Source: an uncultured Clostridia bacterium
GTDB lineage: Bacteria; Bacillota; Clostridia; Oscillospirales; Ruminococcaceae
Assembly: GCA_947628655.1 (NCBI GenBank)
Contig: CANRAS010000002.1
Span: 1 to 64,000 of the forward strand
Direction: 5' to 3'
Length of the DNA stretch: 64,000 nucleotides
Shown here: positions 8,279 to 17,386 of the stretch, piece by piece
Layout: each line of letters opens with the position of its first letter
How positions within the stretch are numbered: position 1 is the stretch's first letter
The notes under the pieces: model-generated
Told to the model about the DNA's origin: nothing
Databases searched by the model: none
What the model saw: only the letters and a program-made list of their open reading frames with translations
Position numbers and translations under genes: made by a program

Positions 8279-8893
8279 ATGAAGAACAACGATTCAAAGA
8301 AACGCAAGAGCGGGTTTAATCCCAACCGTACCTGTTATCTCACGGCGGACGGCAAGTATTACTGCTACGAACGCTGGGATGATGACGCAAAGTGTGTGGT
8401 TACGCAGAGACTTGAGGTCGGCAAAGACCTGTCGCTCGAACTGACCATCATGCTTGATGAGTCCGATCACGACATGGATCTGCAGGACCGCTATGAGAAC
8501 GAACTGCGCGATCCTCTGTTTGATGCCAAGGTCAACAGCTACAAGGCCGATCCCGACAACGAGGATGCGGTCGATCCCTGGGACACGCTTGCCGACAAGA
8601 GTGGCAGCCCGGAAGATGCGATGTTTGCCGAGCCGGAGCCGGAGAATCCCCAGGTAGCGCAGGTGCGTCGCGTTATTGATGAGGAATGCACCGAGTCACA
8701 GCAGGACTTCTTCTTCGAGCATTTCGGCGAGGGTACGCAGCTTGAGGAGATGCGCCAGGCTGAAGCCGAGCAGACGGGCAAGCTGCCTTCCTCCGCAGCG
8801 ATGACGAACCGCAAGAACAAGATTATCGACAAGGTGGCTAAGTCTTTCGGGGTCGAGCGTGTGAAACGCCACAAGTACCCGAAGAAGGACTGA
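8279..8893 (+). CDS. phage sigma-70-like / HTH protein
   Basis: 204 residues from ATG 8279, chosen because a GGAAAGG site lies eight bases upstream and longer in-frame starts would be read through the terminator hairpin. The N-terminal half is acidic and includes a YLTADGKYYCYERWDDD segment. The C-terminal ~70 residues (ECTESQQDFFFEHFGEG... to SFGVERVKRHK) resemble a degenerate sigma region 4 helix-turn-helix, as in phage proteins annotated sigma-like. A role in early phage transcription is inferred from position at the head of the replication module. Confidence 0.6.
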   Translation: MKNNDSKKRKSGFNPNRTCYLTADGKYYCYERWDDDAKCVVTQRLEVGKDLSLELTIMLDESDHDMDLQDRYENELRDPLFDAKVNSYKADPDNEDAVDPWDTLADKSGSPEDAMFAEPEPENPQVAQVRRVIDEECTESQQDFFFEHFGEGTQLEEMRQAEAEQTGKLPSSAAMTNRKNKIIDKVAKSFGVERVKRHKYPKKD

Positions 8894-8950
8894 GCCGTGA
8901 GCGGCTGCAGATACGGCGGTCGGAGTCCTCCCTGGCCGCACCTCTTCGGA

Positions 8951-8977
8951 GGGTTGAATTTCCCGGTAGTGAGTGAG
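8951..8977 (+). promoter_or_regulatory. repeated leader motif, copy 1
   Basis: GGGTTGAATT followed by TCC, then CGGTAGTGAGTGAGG. Near-identical motifs stand at 10684 and 45027, each shortly before a small phage gene. This copy ends 57 bases before the ATG at 9035. Such constancy in non-coding leaders suggests an RNA- or DNA-binding site. Confidence 0.5.
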
Positions 8978-9034
8978 GAAGGAAATACATCCATCCTCCG
9001 CAGCAATGCAGATCAGGAACAGGAGGACGAACCT

Positions 9035-9238
9035 ATGAGATTAAAACACAAAGTACGAATCAATATCGCCGACAAAAGCGGCAAAAAGCAGGAAGTCCTG
9101 CAGAGCGAACACAGGAGCATTCCGAAAAGGCTGCTCACCTTTCTCTTCGGAGAATTTTGCGAGGTTCTCGTGCTGACGCCGGGTGAAACCGTGCAGGGAA
9201 TCGAGATCAAGGAAATGCGGGGTGACGGCAATGAGTGA
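9035..9238 (+). CDS. 67-residue phage hypothetical protein
   Basis: Starts at ATG 9035 with AGGAGG upstream. The sequence has a basic N-terminus (MRLKHKVRINIADKSGKK), a central SIPKRLLTFLFGEFCEVLVLTPGE segment and an acidic-basic C-terminus. It overlaps the helicase gene by eight bases, so the two are translationally coupled. No family recognised; a small accessory to the helicase or a regulator is possible. Confidence 0.7.
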   Translation: MRLKHKVRINIADKSGKKQEVLQSEHRSIPKRLLTFLFGEFCEVLVLTPGETVQGIEIKEMRGDGNE

Positions 9239-10670
9239 AAACATCGAACTGATGATGCCTATCAAGGCTGCTCCGTATGACCACCAGAAAAAGGCGTTTG
9301 CCTTTGCCTGCGACAAGTTCGGCGTATTTGACGAGCGCCTTAAAAGTCGAGGCACGGCTCTTCTGATGGAAATGGGTACCGGCAAAACAATCGTGAGCAT
9401 TGCCGTGGCGGGATGTATGTACCAATACGGCAAGGTCAACCGTGTGCTGGTGGTCGCGCCGCTTTCCATCCTTGGCGTCTGGCAGGAGGAATTCGAGAAG
9501 TTCGCTGACTTCCCATATTCGCTGACCATCCTTAAAGGTACATCGGCAAAGAAAAAAGAGCAGCTGACCAAGCTGCCGGACGAGGGTTTGCAGGTCGTGG
9601 TCGTGAATTACGAATCGGCGTGGCGGCTCGAAAAGGAACTGCTGGCTTACAACGCCGACCTGGTGATTGCGGACGAGGCGCACAAGCTGAAGGAGAACCG
9701 TACCTCCCAGAGCAAGGGGATGCACCACATCGGAGATAAGGCAAAATACAAGCTACTCCTCACGGGTACGGTCATCACGAATCGCGAACTGGATGTGTTC
9801 TCGCAGTACCGATTCCTTAATCCGCAGATATTCGGAACATCGTTCTATGCCTTCCGCAACCAGTATTTTGACATGGGCGGCTATGGCAACCACACGCCGA
9901 TTTTCCGTAAATGGATGACCGATGATTTTCTGCGGAAGCTCCACTCCGTGGCGTTCCGCGTGACAAAAGCGGAGTGCCTTGACCTTCCGGCGATCACTGA
10001 GGAAGTCCGTACCGTGGACTTGGAGAAGGACGCCATAAAACTGTATGACAGCATCGAGGACGAAAGCTACGCCGAACTGGACGAGTCGGAAGTCACCACG
10101 GCAAACATCCTCACAAGGCTCCTGCGCCTTTCGCAGATCACGGGCGGTCATCTTACCGATGACGATGGTGTGGTCAATACCGTGAGCCGTGCCAAGTTGG
10201 ATGCGCTTTCCGACATTATTGACTCAGCTATGGCCGAGGATAAGAAGCTCGTCATCATGGCTCGTTTCGTGCCCGAACTGGACGATATCCAGGAGCTTCT
10301 TGAAAAGAAAAAAATCGGCTATGCCGTGGTTCGCGGCGGCGTGAAGGACCGAGACAATGAAATCCACCGTTTTCAGTATGACGATAAGTGCCGTGTCTTT
10401 GTGGGACAGATTGCGGCTGCCGGACTCGGCATCACGCTCACGGCGGCATCCACAATGGTCTTTTATTCCCTCGACTATAGCATGAGCAATTTCGAGCAGG
10501 CGAAGGCTCGTATCCACAGAGCGGGACAGAAAGAGAACTGCCATTACATCTACCTCGTGTGCAGGGGTACGGTCGACCGCAAGGTCTTATACGCGCTCCG
10601 GCAGAAAATGAACCTCGCAAAAATACTCGTGGATGATTACCGCAAGGGCAGGAATCCCTTTAAGAACTGA
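9231..10670 (+). CDS. SNF2/DEAD-family phage helicase
   Basis: 479 residues from ATG 9231; the open frame extends further upstream but no ribosome site supports that. Motifs: Walker A MEMGTGKT (about 47-54), VVAPLSILGVW (Ia), ADEAHKLK (147-154), LLTGT (III), then the C-terminal helicase lobe with AAGLGITLTAAS and QAKARIHRAGQ (motif VI). The RIHRAGQ signature is typical of SNF2-type translocases in siphophage replication modules. It likely remodels DNA during phage replication or recombination. It overlaps the previous gene. Confidence 0.9.
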   Translation: MSENIELMMPIKAAPYDHQKKAFAFACDKFGVFDERLKSRGTALLMEMGTGKTIVSIAVAGCMYQYGKVNRVLVVAPLSILGVWQEEFEKFADFPYSLTILKGTSAKKKEQLTKLPDEGLQVVVVNYESAWRLEKELLAYNADLVIADEAHKLKENRTSQSKGMHHIGDKAKYKLLLTGTVITNRELDVFSQYRFLNPQIFGTSFYAFRNQYFDMGGYGNHTPIFRKWMTDDFLRKLHSVAFRVTKAECLDLPAITEEVRTVDLEKDAIKLYDSIEDESYAELDESEVTTANILTRLLRLSQITGGHLTDDDGVVNTVSRAKLDALSDIIDSAMAEDKKLVIMARFVPELDDIQELLEKKKIGYAVVRGGVKDRDNEIHRFQYDDKCRVFVGQIAAAGLGITLTAASTMVFYSLDYSMSNFEQAKARIHRAGQKENCHYIYLVCRGTVDRKVLYALRQKMNLAKILVDDYRKGRNPFKN

Positions 10671-10683
10671 CCTTTCACACAGG

Positions 10684-10709
10684 GGGTTGAATTCCTCGGT
10701 AGTAAGTGA
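10684..10709 (+). promoter_or_regulatory. repeated leader motif, copy 2, inside a hairpin covering the ribosome site
   Basis: GGGTTGAATTCCTCGGTAGT and AAGTGA here match the motifs at 8951 and 45027. Flanking CCTTTCAC and GTGAAAGG form a perfect 8-bp stem whose 3' arm overlaps the AAAGGAGG ribosome site of the gene at 10726, so this copy could control translation. Confidence 0.5.
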
Positions 10710-10725
10710 AAGGAGGTAGTCACCG

Positions 10726-11136
10726 ATGGAGAACACAAAAATCTTTGAAATGGCTGACAGGCTCAAGACTCTGCAGGAACAGAAGAAAGACCTCGAAGCG
10801 CAGACCAAGGCTCTGGGTGCGGAGATAGCCGAATTGGACGAGCAGCTCTCTGATGCCATGTCAGAAGCCGAACTTGACCGCTTCTCCCGTAACGGCAGCA
10901 CGTTCTATCTGAAGAGCAGATTGTTCGCGTCTCCGGCATCCGGCCGCAAGGACGAGATGATGCAGGCTCTGAAAGAAAACGGATACGGCAGCCTGGTCGT
11001 GGAGACGGTCAACGCAAACACACTCGCATCCTTCATCAAGGAGCAGCGGGAAGCCACGGGCGAGGACGTCCCGACATGGCTCGGCGATACCGTCAGTACT
11101 TACGAAAAAGTGTCGGTCGGCATCCGCAAGTCGTAG
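10726..11136 (+). CDS. phage hypothetical protein with N-terminal coiled coil
   Basis: 136 residues, AAAGGAGG upstream of ATG 10726. Residues about 5-48 (MADRLKTLQEQKKDLEAQTK and on to LDEQLSDAMSE) form an uninterrupted heptad-like coiled coil. The rest contains STFYLKSRLFASP, KDEMMQALKENGYGSLV and a FIKEQ segment that could be a small DNA- or protein-binding domain. It lies between the helicase and a Cys-containing protein in the replication module. Comparable proteins accompany polymerase genes in related prophages, but the function is unknown to me. Confidence 0.75.
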   Translation: MENTKIFEMADRLKTLQEQKKDLEAQTKALGAEIAELDEQLSDAMSEAELDRFSRNGSTFYLKSRLFASPASGRKDEMMQALKENGYGSLVVETVNANTLASFIKEQREATGEDVPTWLGDTVSTYEKVSVGIRKS

Positions 11137-11202
11137 GAACACCGATTCACTGCACCAATGCAAAAACCACAACTTATTTCATTTCATAGGAGGACATTGA
11201 TC

Positions 11203-11952
11203 ATGTCAGATAAGAAGAACACCGAAATCGCAGTGAACGAGGGTTTCGCTGCTCTTGCAAACAGAGACGTACTGAACGAGGCAATGGCGGACGATTGCCA
11301 GGGGCTTGAGTTTTCCTTTGACCGCGTGAAGCTGCCAGCAGGCGGCGGCACGGCTTTCGAGATTCCCTCCGCTGAGAGCGATGAGTCCGAGATGGCGAAG
11401 GACATCACCGGCGTTATCGTCTACAACCATCCGGCTTATGCCTACTACCACGACAAGTACACGGGCGGGAACAATCCTCCCGACTGCGGCAGCTTTGACG
11501 GCGTGACGGGCATCGGCACTCCCGGCGGGAACTGCCAGAACTGCCCGTATAACAAGTTCGGCAGCGGCGAGGGTCAGAGCAAACTGTGCAAAAACAAGCG
11601 TATGCTTTACATCCTGCGCGAGGGAGAACTGTTCCCCATCACGCTTTCCCTGCCGACCGGGTCGCTCAAGTCCTTCACGAACTATGTGAAGAGCCAGCTT
11701 TCCCGCGGGCGCAAGCTGAACCAGGTGGTAACGAAGATCACGCTGAAGAAGGCCACCAACGCATCCGGCATCGCATTCTCCCAGGCGGTATTTTCGTTTG
11801 AGCGTATGCTGACCGCCGATGAGCGCAGCGCCGTGGCGGGCGTGTCGGAAACGGTCAAGGTATATGCCGCGAACCTGACTCCGGCATCTCTCATTGACGA
11901 TGAGCCGCTGGTCGATCCTGAAACGGGAGAAATCATCGAACCTTTGAAGTAA
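11203..11952 (+). CDS. phage protein with Cys cluster, possible ssDNA-binding or replication accessory
   Basis: 249 residues from ATG 11203 (TAGGAGG nine bases upstream; the longer frame from 11158 lacks a site). A central GNCQNCPYNKFGSGEG segment and a further LCKNK provide three Cys that may bind a metal, followed by LREGELFPITLSLPTGSL and a basic VKSQLSRGRKLNQ stretch. The C-terminus is acidic (PLVDPETGEIIEPL), as in many single-stranded DNA-binding proteins. Its place immediately before the DNA polymerase supports a replication role; the exact function is not established. Confidence 0.65.
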   Translation: MSDKKNTEIAVNEGFAALANRDVLNEAMADDCQGLEFSFDRVKLPAGGGTAFEIPSAESDESEMAKDITGVIVYNHPAYAYYHDKYTGGNNPPDCGSFDGVTGIGTPGGNCQNCPYNKFGSGEGQSKLCKNKRMLYILREGELFPITLSLPTGSLKSFTNYVKSQLSRGRKLNQVVTKITLKKATNASGIAFSQAVFSFERMLTADERSAVAGVSETVKVYAANLTPASLIDDEPLVDPETGEIIEPLK

Positions 11953-12015
11953 AGCACACGAAAGCCCGGAGGGGTACAACGCTCCTTCGGGTATTTCCCA
12001 TAGGAGTGATTACGC

Positions 12016-13941
12016 ATGATTACAGAATATAACTGTGTGACCACGGTGGACGGGATAAAGGATTACATCGGCGGCAGCGGTATTGTCGCTTTTGACTTTG
12101 AGACTGCTCCCGATGATCCGTACCGCGAGGAGGACAAGGCGGCTCTCGATCCCGCGAGGGCGCATATTGTCGGATGCTCCTTCTCTGTCAAGGAAGGTAC
12201 GGGCATATATGTTCCGATTGCCCACCGTGTCGGCACCAACATAGACAAGGACGCCTTTTTTGCATTTCTGACGGCGTTCCTCATGGATAAAAGCACCATA
12301 AAGATTGCCCACAACATCGCCTTTGAATCCTCAATGGCGTATGCAAGGGGCATCGTGATACAGGCTCCCGTGTACGACACGATCTGTGCGTCACAGATGA
12401 GCCTTAAAAGCATATACGAATTCCGCAAGCTGAACGAGAGCGGGTTGAAAAGGCTGGCGGAGGAACTGTTCGGAGAACCGCTCCCTTCATTTTCAAACGT
12501 TACGGACGGAAAGCACTTTGATGAACTGGACGCGCAGGATGAGGAAACCGTCCGCTACGGTTCCGCTGACTCCGATTTTGCCCTTCGGCTCTATCACAAG
12601 TTCAATGACTGGTTCGACCGCTACCTTCCGAAACACAGGTACATCGTGGAGGAGATTGAAAGTCCGACCGCCGTGTACCTCGGCATCATGAAAACAAACG
12701 GCATCCCGGTCAACCTTCCGCTCATGCAGGAACGAAAGGCAGAAGCGGAAAACGAGATGGAGCGCATTCGCAGGGAGATAGAGTTCATCATCGGCGATGT
12801 GAACATCGGCGCGAACTGCTCTACGCAGGCGTTCAAGAATTATCTGTATAAAGACCTGGGGCTGCCCATTTTGAAGACCACGGAAACCAACCGCGAGGCG
12901 GCTGACGATATGACCATGACGCTCCTCAAGGAGTGGTGCGATGAGAACCGTCCGGAACTGTCGGAGCTTTTTACGCTCGTGCAGGAGTACCGCAAGTGGG
13001 GCAAGATCAAGTCCACCTATATCGATGGGTACTTGAAATACTTAAATCCCGTGACGGGCTGCATCCATCCGGAACTGTTCGCCCTTTCAACGGATACGGG
13101 CAGGATGAACTGCCGTAATCCGAACGCACAGAATATGCCGAGAAAGACCAACGATCCCATCGGCGTCCGGAACTTCATCAAAGCGCCGGAGGGATGCCTT
13201 ATCCTCTCGCTTGACTTTTCGCAGATAGAACTGCGCGTGGGCGCATTCTACTGCCGCGATGAGAGGATGCTCGACACCTACCGCAAAAACGGCGATATCC
13301 ACGCCGCCACGACCAGCGTCATTTTCGGCGTGAGCTACGAGGAAGCCCAGGACAAGCATTCGGAAAATTACAAGGAACACAGGACGATTGCCAAAAATGT
13401 GAACTTTGGCACTTTCTATGGGCTGTTCCCGCGAGGGCTACAGAAGACGCTGAAGTTCAAGGCGGGGGTTGAAAAATCCGTGAGTGAGTGTGAGGAGATA
13501 CTTTTCAACCTCAAGCACGGATACAAGGGTCTGACCGCGTGGCAGGAAGAGACGAAGGCAGAAGCCGCAAGGCGTATGTATTCGGAAACCTGGCTCGGAC
13601 GGCGCAGGTACCTTCCCGGCATCACCTCGGATAATTGGGGGCAGAAGTCGTTTGCGGAGCGGTGTTCGCTGAACACACCTATCCAGGGGACGGCGGCGGA
13701 CATCCTGAAACTCGCTATTACGAGGATACTTGCCGGACTGCCGGAGCGGGAATGGCTCAAGCCCATCCTTCAGATACACGATGAACTGACTTTCATTATC
13801 CCGGAGGACAGGCTGTCGGAAGCGGTGGCTTTTATCCGTGCCTGCATGGAAGAAAAGCCCTTCCCGGAGTTTGACCTTCCGCTGATTGCGGAAGCGTCTG
13901 CGGGGCCGACCTTTGGAATGATGGAAGAACTGGAGGATTGA
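12016..13941 (+). CDS. family A DNA polymerase with 3'-5' exonuclease domain
   Basis: 641 residues, shorter than bacterial Pol I because the 5' nuclease domain is absent. The exonuclease begins with VAFDFETAPDD (about 24-34) and continues through IAHNIAFE and YGSADSDFALRLYH. Polymerase motifs: motif A LSLDFSQIELRVGAFY (about 394-409), motif B TIAKNVNFGTFYG and motif C QIHDELTF (about 587-594). ATG 12016 has TAGGAGTGA upstream. It is the phage replicative polymerase and sits beside the primase-helicase. Confidence 0.95.
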   Translation: MITEYNCVTTVDGIKDYIGGSGIVAFDFETAPDDPYREEDKAALDPARAHIVGCSFSVKEGTGIYVPIAHRVGTNIDKDAFFAFLTAFLMDKSTIKIAHNIAFESSMAYARGIVIQAPVYDTICASQMSLKSIYEFRKLNESGLKRLAEELFGEPLPSFSNVTDGKHFDELDAQDEETVRYGSADSDFALRLYHKFNDWFDRYLPKHRYIVEEIESPTAVYLGIMKTNGIPVNLPLMQERKAEAENEMERIRREIEFIIGDVNIGANCSTQAFKNYLYKDLGLPILKTTETNREAADDMTMTLLKEWCDENRPELSELFTLVQEYRKWGKIKSTYIDGYLKYLNPVTGCIHPELFALSTDTGRMNCRNPNAQNMPRKTNDPIGVRNFIKAPEGCLILSLDFSQIELRVGAFYCRDERMLDTYRKNGDIHAATTSVIFGVSYEEAQDKHSENYKEHRTIAKNVNFGTFYGLFPRGLQKTLKFKAGVEKSVSECEEILFNLKHGYKGLTAWQEETKAEAARRMYSETWLGRRRYLPGITSDNWGQKSFAERCSLNTPIQGTAADILKLAITRILAGLPEREWLKPILQIHDELTFIIPEDRLSEAVAFIRACMEEKPFPEFDLPLIAEASAGPTFGMMEELED

Positions 13942-13943
13942 CT

Positions 13944-14363
13944 ATGTACAAAAACAGCGAAGGCTACGCCGATCCGACCGCAGGGTCGGCGATGAGCCAA
14001 GTAATGAAGGAATACCGGCAGAAGCAGAAAAAACGCTATGCCGACAAGAACCGCAGGAAGATATATGTGGCTTCCAGATACGCGGGCGATGTGGATACGA
14101 ATGTCGCGGCGGCAATCACATACTGCCGCCGTGTGATAGACGAGGGCTATATGCCGGTGGCGAGCCATCTTCTGTATCCGCAGATACTTAACGATAACGA
14201 TCCCAATGAACGGGATCTTGGCCTTCTGTTCGGACTTGCGCTCCTTCGGATGTGCGATGAGGTGTGGGTGTTCGGCGCTATATCGCCGGGTGTCGCACAG
14301 GAGATCGAGGAGGCAAAACGGCTGAAGAAGCAGATCAGATATTTTGAGGAGGTGGGCGCATGA
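13944..14363 (+). CDS. DUF4406-like / nucleoside deoxyribosyltransferase-like phage protein
   Basis: 139 residues from ATG 13944 (GGAGG seven bases upstream). The N-terminal ~35 residues are basic; the remainder fits a small Rossmann-like fold: IYVASRYAGDVDTN, YMPVASHLLYPQIL, MCDEVWVFGAISPGVAQEIEEAK and QIRYF, as in DUF4406 and nucleoside 2-deoxyribosyltransferase-like proteins. It follows the polymerase by two bases and overlaps the next gene by four (ATGA). Nucleotide metabolism or signalling is plausible; substrate unknown. Confidence 0.75.
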   Translation: MYKNSEGYADPTAGSAMSQVMKEYRQKQKKRYADKNRRKIYVASRYAGDVDTNVAAAITYCRRVIDEGYMPVASHLLYPQILNDNDPNERDLGLLFGLALLRMCDEVWVFGAISPGVAQEIEEAKRLKKQIRYFEEVGA

Positions 14364-16849
14364 ACGTAACGGTGACCGATGTACTCGGTTCTCTCTTTAA
14401 TCCGACCGATACCGTCTGCTTCCGCGTTTTTGATGATAAGAAGGGCGGCGTGTTCCAGGGTTCGAAGCTTTCCTGCGAATGCGGGAAGTACAAAAGCATA
14501 GAAGAAACGCTCAAGAACCACAATGCCATGAACCGCGGCATCTTCTTTGTGGTCAACTACGGCGGGCAGGACGATGATTCCATTACGAGGATCAATGCGC
14601 AGTTCGTGGAAATGGACAACGACAGCTTTGACGAGCAGCAAAAAAAGATCGATGCGTTCCCGCTCCCTCCGTCCATGATTATGAAAACACAGAAATCCTA
14701 CCATGTGTACTGGTTCATGGATTCGACCGCCAAGGTGGAGCGCTTCCGCATGATACAGACGCAGCTTGTAAAGCATTTTGACGGTGATCCGATGTGCGTG
14801 AATGAGTCGAGGGTCATGCGCCTTCCCGGTTTCATGCACTGCAAGAAGGACACTCCCGTGGAGGTGACCTGCGTCAGTTTCCATCCCGAACGCAAATACA
14901 CGCAGGATCAGCTGTCGGACGTACTGCCGGAGGTCGACCTTGTACCCGTGGAGCGTAAGAGCGGCACGGAAAAAGGCATCGATCAGGTCATGCGTTCGTG
15001 TGTTTTCATGCAGCATTGCCGCGATGACGCGGCGTCCCTGTCGGAGCATGACTGGTACGCTATGATTACAAATCTCGCTCCCTTTGAGGGCGGCACGAAG
15101 ATGATACACGACCTGTCCGCTCCGTATCCCGGTTATAGCGAGGGCAACACACAGAAAAAAATCAATCACTTCCTGGAGAGCGGAACGAATCCCATCACCT
15201 GCAAGACTATCTGTGAAAAGGGCTTCAAGTGTCCGAAGTTCACTGCCGGAGAATGCCCGGTGAAGTCCCCTGCGGCGTGGTGCTATCAGCCGTTGTCTGC
15301 TGACGATCTTCTCGACATTCTGCACGGCATCCCCGTGACGGGCGAGGCAATCAAGGACTTACAGGCGGCCAAGCAGTTTGTGTCGGATTATCTGTATAAC
15401 CAGGATGTGGTAACGGCGGACGTCATCATCAATTCCGAAATCCGCGACCATTTCAAGCTGAAGGCATCGTTCCTTAAATCGCTGAATCAGGTGTTCAAGG
15501 ATGCCAGCAAAGCGTACCAGGCAAGTAAGAACGCAAAGAGAGCCAAGGCTGGGACGGCGATACCCGACTGGTACGAGCCGACCGACAAGGGGCTGCGTTT
15601 CCTTCCGGGTGTGCTTGCGAAGGATATGTCGGACGGGCAGCAGGTATTCTATGCGGCGGAGCAGCACTTCAGCTACCGCGGAGGCGTATATGTCGAGATG
15701 TCCGAGATGGAAGCGCAGAGGCTCGTGCAGGAGAAGATGCTGATCCGCGAGACTAAGATGTCGCAGATCGTTGACGCTGAGAAGCAGTGGCGTCTCCTGG
15801 TGCAGAGGGACATCCGCGAACTGAACGCAAATCCCTACATCATCAATGTCCGCAATGGCTTATACAACGTGCTGGAGGATACGCTGACAGAACACACGCC
15901 GGATTATTACTCTACGGTGCAGCTGAACGTGACCTACGACAAAAAAGCGGACTGTCCGCTGTTTAAGAAGTTCCTTGCGGAGTCGATGGGCGGCGATATG
16001 GAGCAGGTCGGACTGATACAGGAGATGCTCGGATATTTCCTTATACCGGTCAACTCGGCGCAGAAGTGCTTTGTTATCGTGGGCGTGGCGTCTGCCGGAA
16101 AGTCGGTGCTGCTGCGCGTGTTGAACGATGTGCTTCTCGGCAAGCAGAATGTGTCCAATGTATCCTGGCAGGCTCTGAACGAGCGGTTCAAGACGGCGGA
16201 GCTTTTCGGCAAGCTGGCTAACATCTTCGCCGACCTGCCTACGAAGAACATTGACGATAACGGCATATTCAAGGCTCTTGTAGGCGAGGACTATCTGACC
16301 GTGGAGAAAAAGAACAAGAATCCGTTCTCGTTCCAGTCGAGCGCAAGACTCCTGTTCTCCTGCAACAGTATCCCGAAGAACTACGGCGATAAGTCGGAGG
16401 GCTTTTACCGCAGGCTCATCATCATACGGTTCAATCATACCGTGCCGCAGGACAAGCGCGATCCTGAACTGCTGGAGAAGTTCCGCATGGAGGCAGACGG
16501 CATTTTCCTGTTTGCTTTGGAAGGGCTGCGCAGGCTGATGAACAATCACTATGTGTTCTCCGAAACGCAGGTCAATGCGGACGAGCTGCAGCAGTACCGC
16601 GAGGAGTCGGATTCCGTGCTGTCGTTTGTGAAGGACTACTGCGAACTGGACGCTGAATATAGCGCCGGGTCCACGGAACTGTTCAACGCATATAAAGGTT
16701 ACTGCGAGGAATGCGGCTTAAAACCGTACTCGCAGAAGAACTTCGTGCAGCAGATCACGGCGGCGTTCCCCGATGTGACAAGGGACATCGACCGCATGGC
16801 GAAAAGGCGCATTTTGACGGGGATAAGGCTCGGAGAGGTGCTGGGATGA
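14360..16849 (+). CDS. phage primase-helicase (AEP primase plus SF3 helicase)
   Basis: 829 residues. The N-terminal third resembles an archaeo-eukaryotic/RepB-type primase: FVEMDNDSFDEQ (acidic metal site), QKSYHVYWFMD (His) and SRVMRLPGFMHCKKD. A Cys cluster (CKTICEKGFKCPKFTAGECP, about 283-302) may bind zinc. The C-terminal part is a P4/D5-type SF3 helicase: Walker A VGVASAGKSVLLR (about 574-586), IFADLP, and LLFSCNSIPKNYGDKSEGFYRRLIII read in pieces as sensor and arginine-finger region. It primes and unwinds DNA at the phage origin. The duplicated palindromic element starts 33 bases after its stop. Confidence 0.9.
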   Translation: MNVTVTDVLGSLFNPTDTVCFRVFDDKKGGVFQGSKLSCECGKYKSIEETLKNHNAMNRGIFFVVNYGGQDDDSITRINAQFVEMDNDSFDEQQKKIDAFPLPPSMIMKTQKSYHVYWFMDSTAKVERFRMIQTQLVKHFDGDPMCVNESRVMRLPGFMHCKKDTPVEVTCVSFHPERKYTQDQLSDVLPEVDLVPVERKSGTEKGIDQVMRSCVFMQHCRDDAASLSEHDWYAMITNLAPFEGGTKMIHDLSAPYPGYSEGNTQKKINHFLESGTNPITCKTICEKGFKCPKFTAGECPVKSPAAWCYQPLSADDLLDILHGIPVTGEAIKDLQAAKQFVSDYLYNQDVVTADVIINSEIRDHFKLKASFLKSLNQVFKDASKAYQASKNAKRAKAGTAIPDWYEPTDKGLRFLPGVLAKDMSDGQQVFYAAEQHFSYRGGVYVEMSEMEAQRLVQEKMLIRETKMSQIVDAEKQWRLLVQRDIRELNANPYIINVRNGLYNVLEDTLTEHTPDYYSTVQLNVTYDKKADCPLFKKFLAESMGGDMEQVGLIQEMLGYFLIPVNSAQKCFVIVGVASAGKSVLLRVLNDVLLGKQNVSNVSWQALNERFKTAELFGKLANIFADLPTKNIDDNGIFKALVGEDYLTVEKKNKNPFSFQSSARLLFSCNSIPKNYGDKSEGFYRRLIIIRFNHTVPQDKRDPELLEKFRMEADGIFLFALEGLRRLMNNHYVFSETQVNADELQQYREESDSVLSFVKDYCELDAEYSAGSTELFNAYKGYCEECGLKPYSQKNFVQQITAAFPDVTRDIDRMAKRRILTGIRLGEVLG

Positions 16850-16881
16850 TGAATCCCGGCGGCCTTTCCACGAGCATCTTT

Positions 16882-17041
16882 GGAACACGAGAACACGTAG
16901 GAACACCAAAATCCTATCTCCCCATATATAATACACATATTTTTATATACCCTTAATTTTCACCACAAAAAATATATGAAAATAGGATTTCTCGTGTTCC
17001 ATGTGTTCCAAGCGTTGAAAATACGGAGGTTTTAGGAACAG
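16882..17041. repeat. ~160 bp palindromic element, copy 1 (candidate origin or control site)
   Basis: Begins GGAACACGAGAACAC, contains TATATAATACACAT in an AT-rich centre and ends with CGTGTTCC..GTGTTCC, then GGAACAG. The arms are inverted (GGAACAC versus GTGTTCC; ATCCTAT versus ATAGGAT). A second copy stands at 44806-44963 in the same orientation. Iteron-like GGAACAC boxes beside AT-rich DNA and directly after the primase-helicase gene fit a replication origin; this is inference. Confidence 0.7.
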
Positions 17042-17326
17042 ATGAAAGAAGCGGACATTGTAAAAGCGATCATGAAGTACCTTAAGACCGTGCCGGGGTG
17101 CTTCTGTTGGAAAGAACACGGCGGTATGTACGGGACGGCGGGCATTCCCGATATCATTGCCTGCATTGGAGGACACTTCTTCGGATTTGAGGTAAAGACC
17201 GATAGCGGCAAGCCTACGAAGCTCCAGGAAGCGACAATCCGTAAAATCCTCGCGGCCGGCGGCACTGCCTTGGTGGTGCGCTCGGTGGATGAGGTGCGAA
17301 CCGTGGTAAACGGCTCCCTGCACTGA
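17042..17326 (+). CDS. VRR-NUC domain nuclease
   Basis: 94 residues, the length of stand-alone phage VRR-NUC proteins. Motifs: MKEADIVKAIMKYL, GGMYGTAGIPDIIACIGG (metal-binding Asp) and FFGFEVKTDSGKPTKLQ (E-x-K), completing a PD-(D/E)XK-type site; VVRSVDEV closes the domain. Such enzymes are structure-specific DNA nucleases linked to phage replication and recombination. It begins exactly at the end of the palindromic element, with GGAGG about 14 bases upstream. Confidence 0.9.
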   Translation: MKEADIVKAIMKYLKTVPGCFCWKEHGGMYGTAGIPDIIACIGGHFFGFEVKTDSGKPTKLQEATIRKILAAGGTALVVRSVDEVRTVVNGSLH

Positions 17327-17386
17327 TACAAAGATACATCGCTCCATTGCAACGATGCCTGATTCCGACAAAGGGAGGTATCGCAT

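Noticed and set aside
11966-12000. Terminator between the Cys-cluster protein and DNA polymerase
   Set aside because: CCCGGAGG and CCTTCGGG can pair, but no T run follows and the genes appear to be one operon.
14147-15325. 392-residue minus-strand open frame opposite the primase-helicase
   Set aside because: Antisense to a well-supported gene, His/Arg-rich composition typical of a shadow frame, no domain seen.
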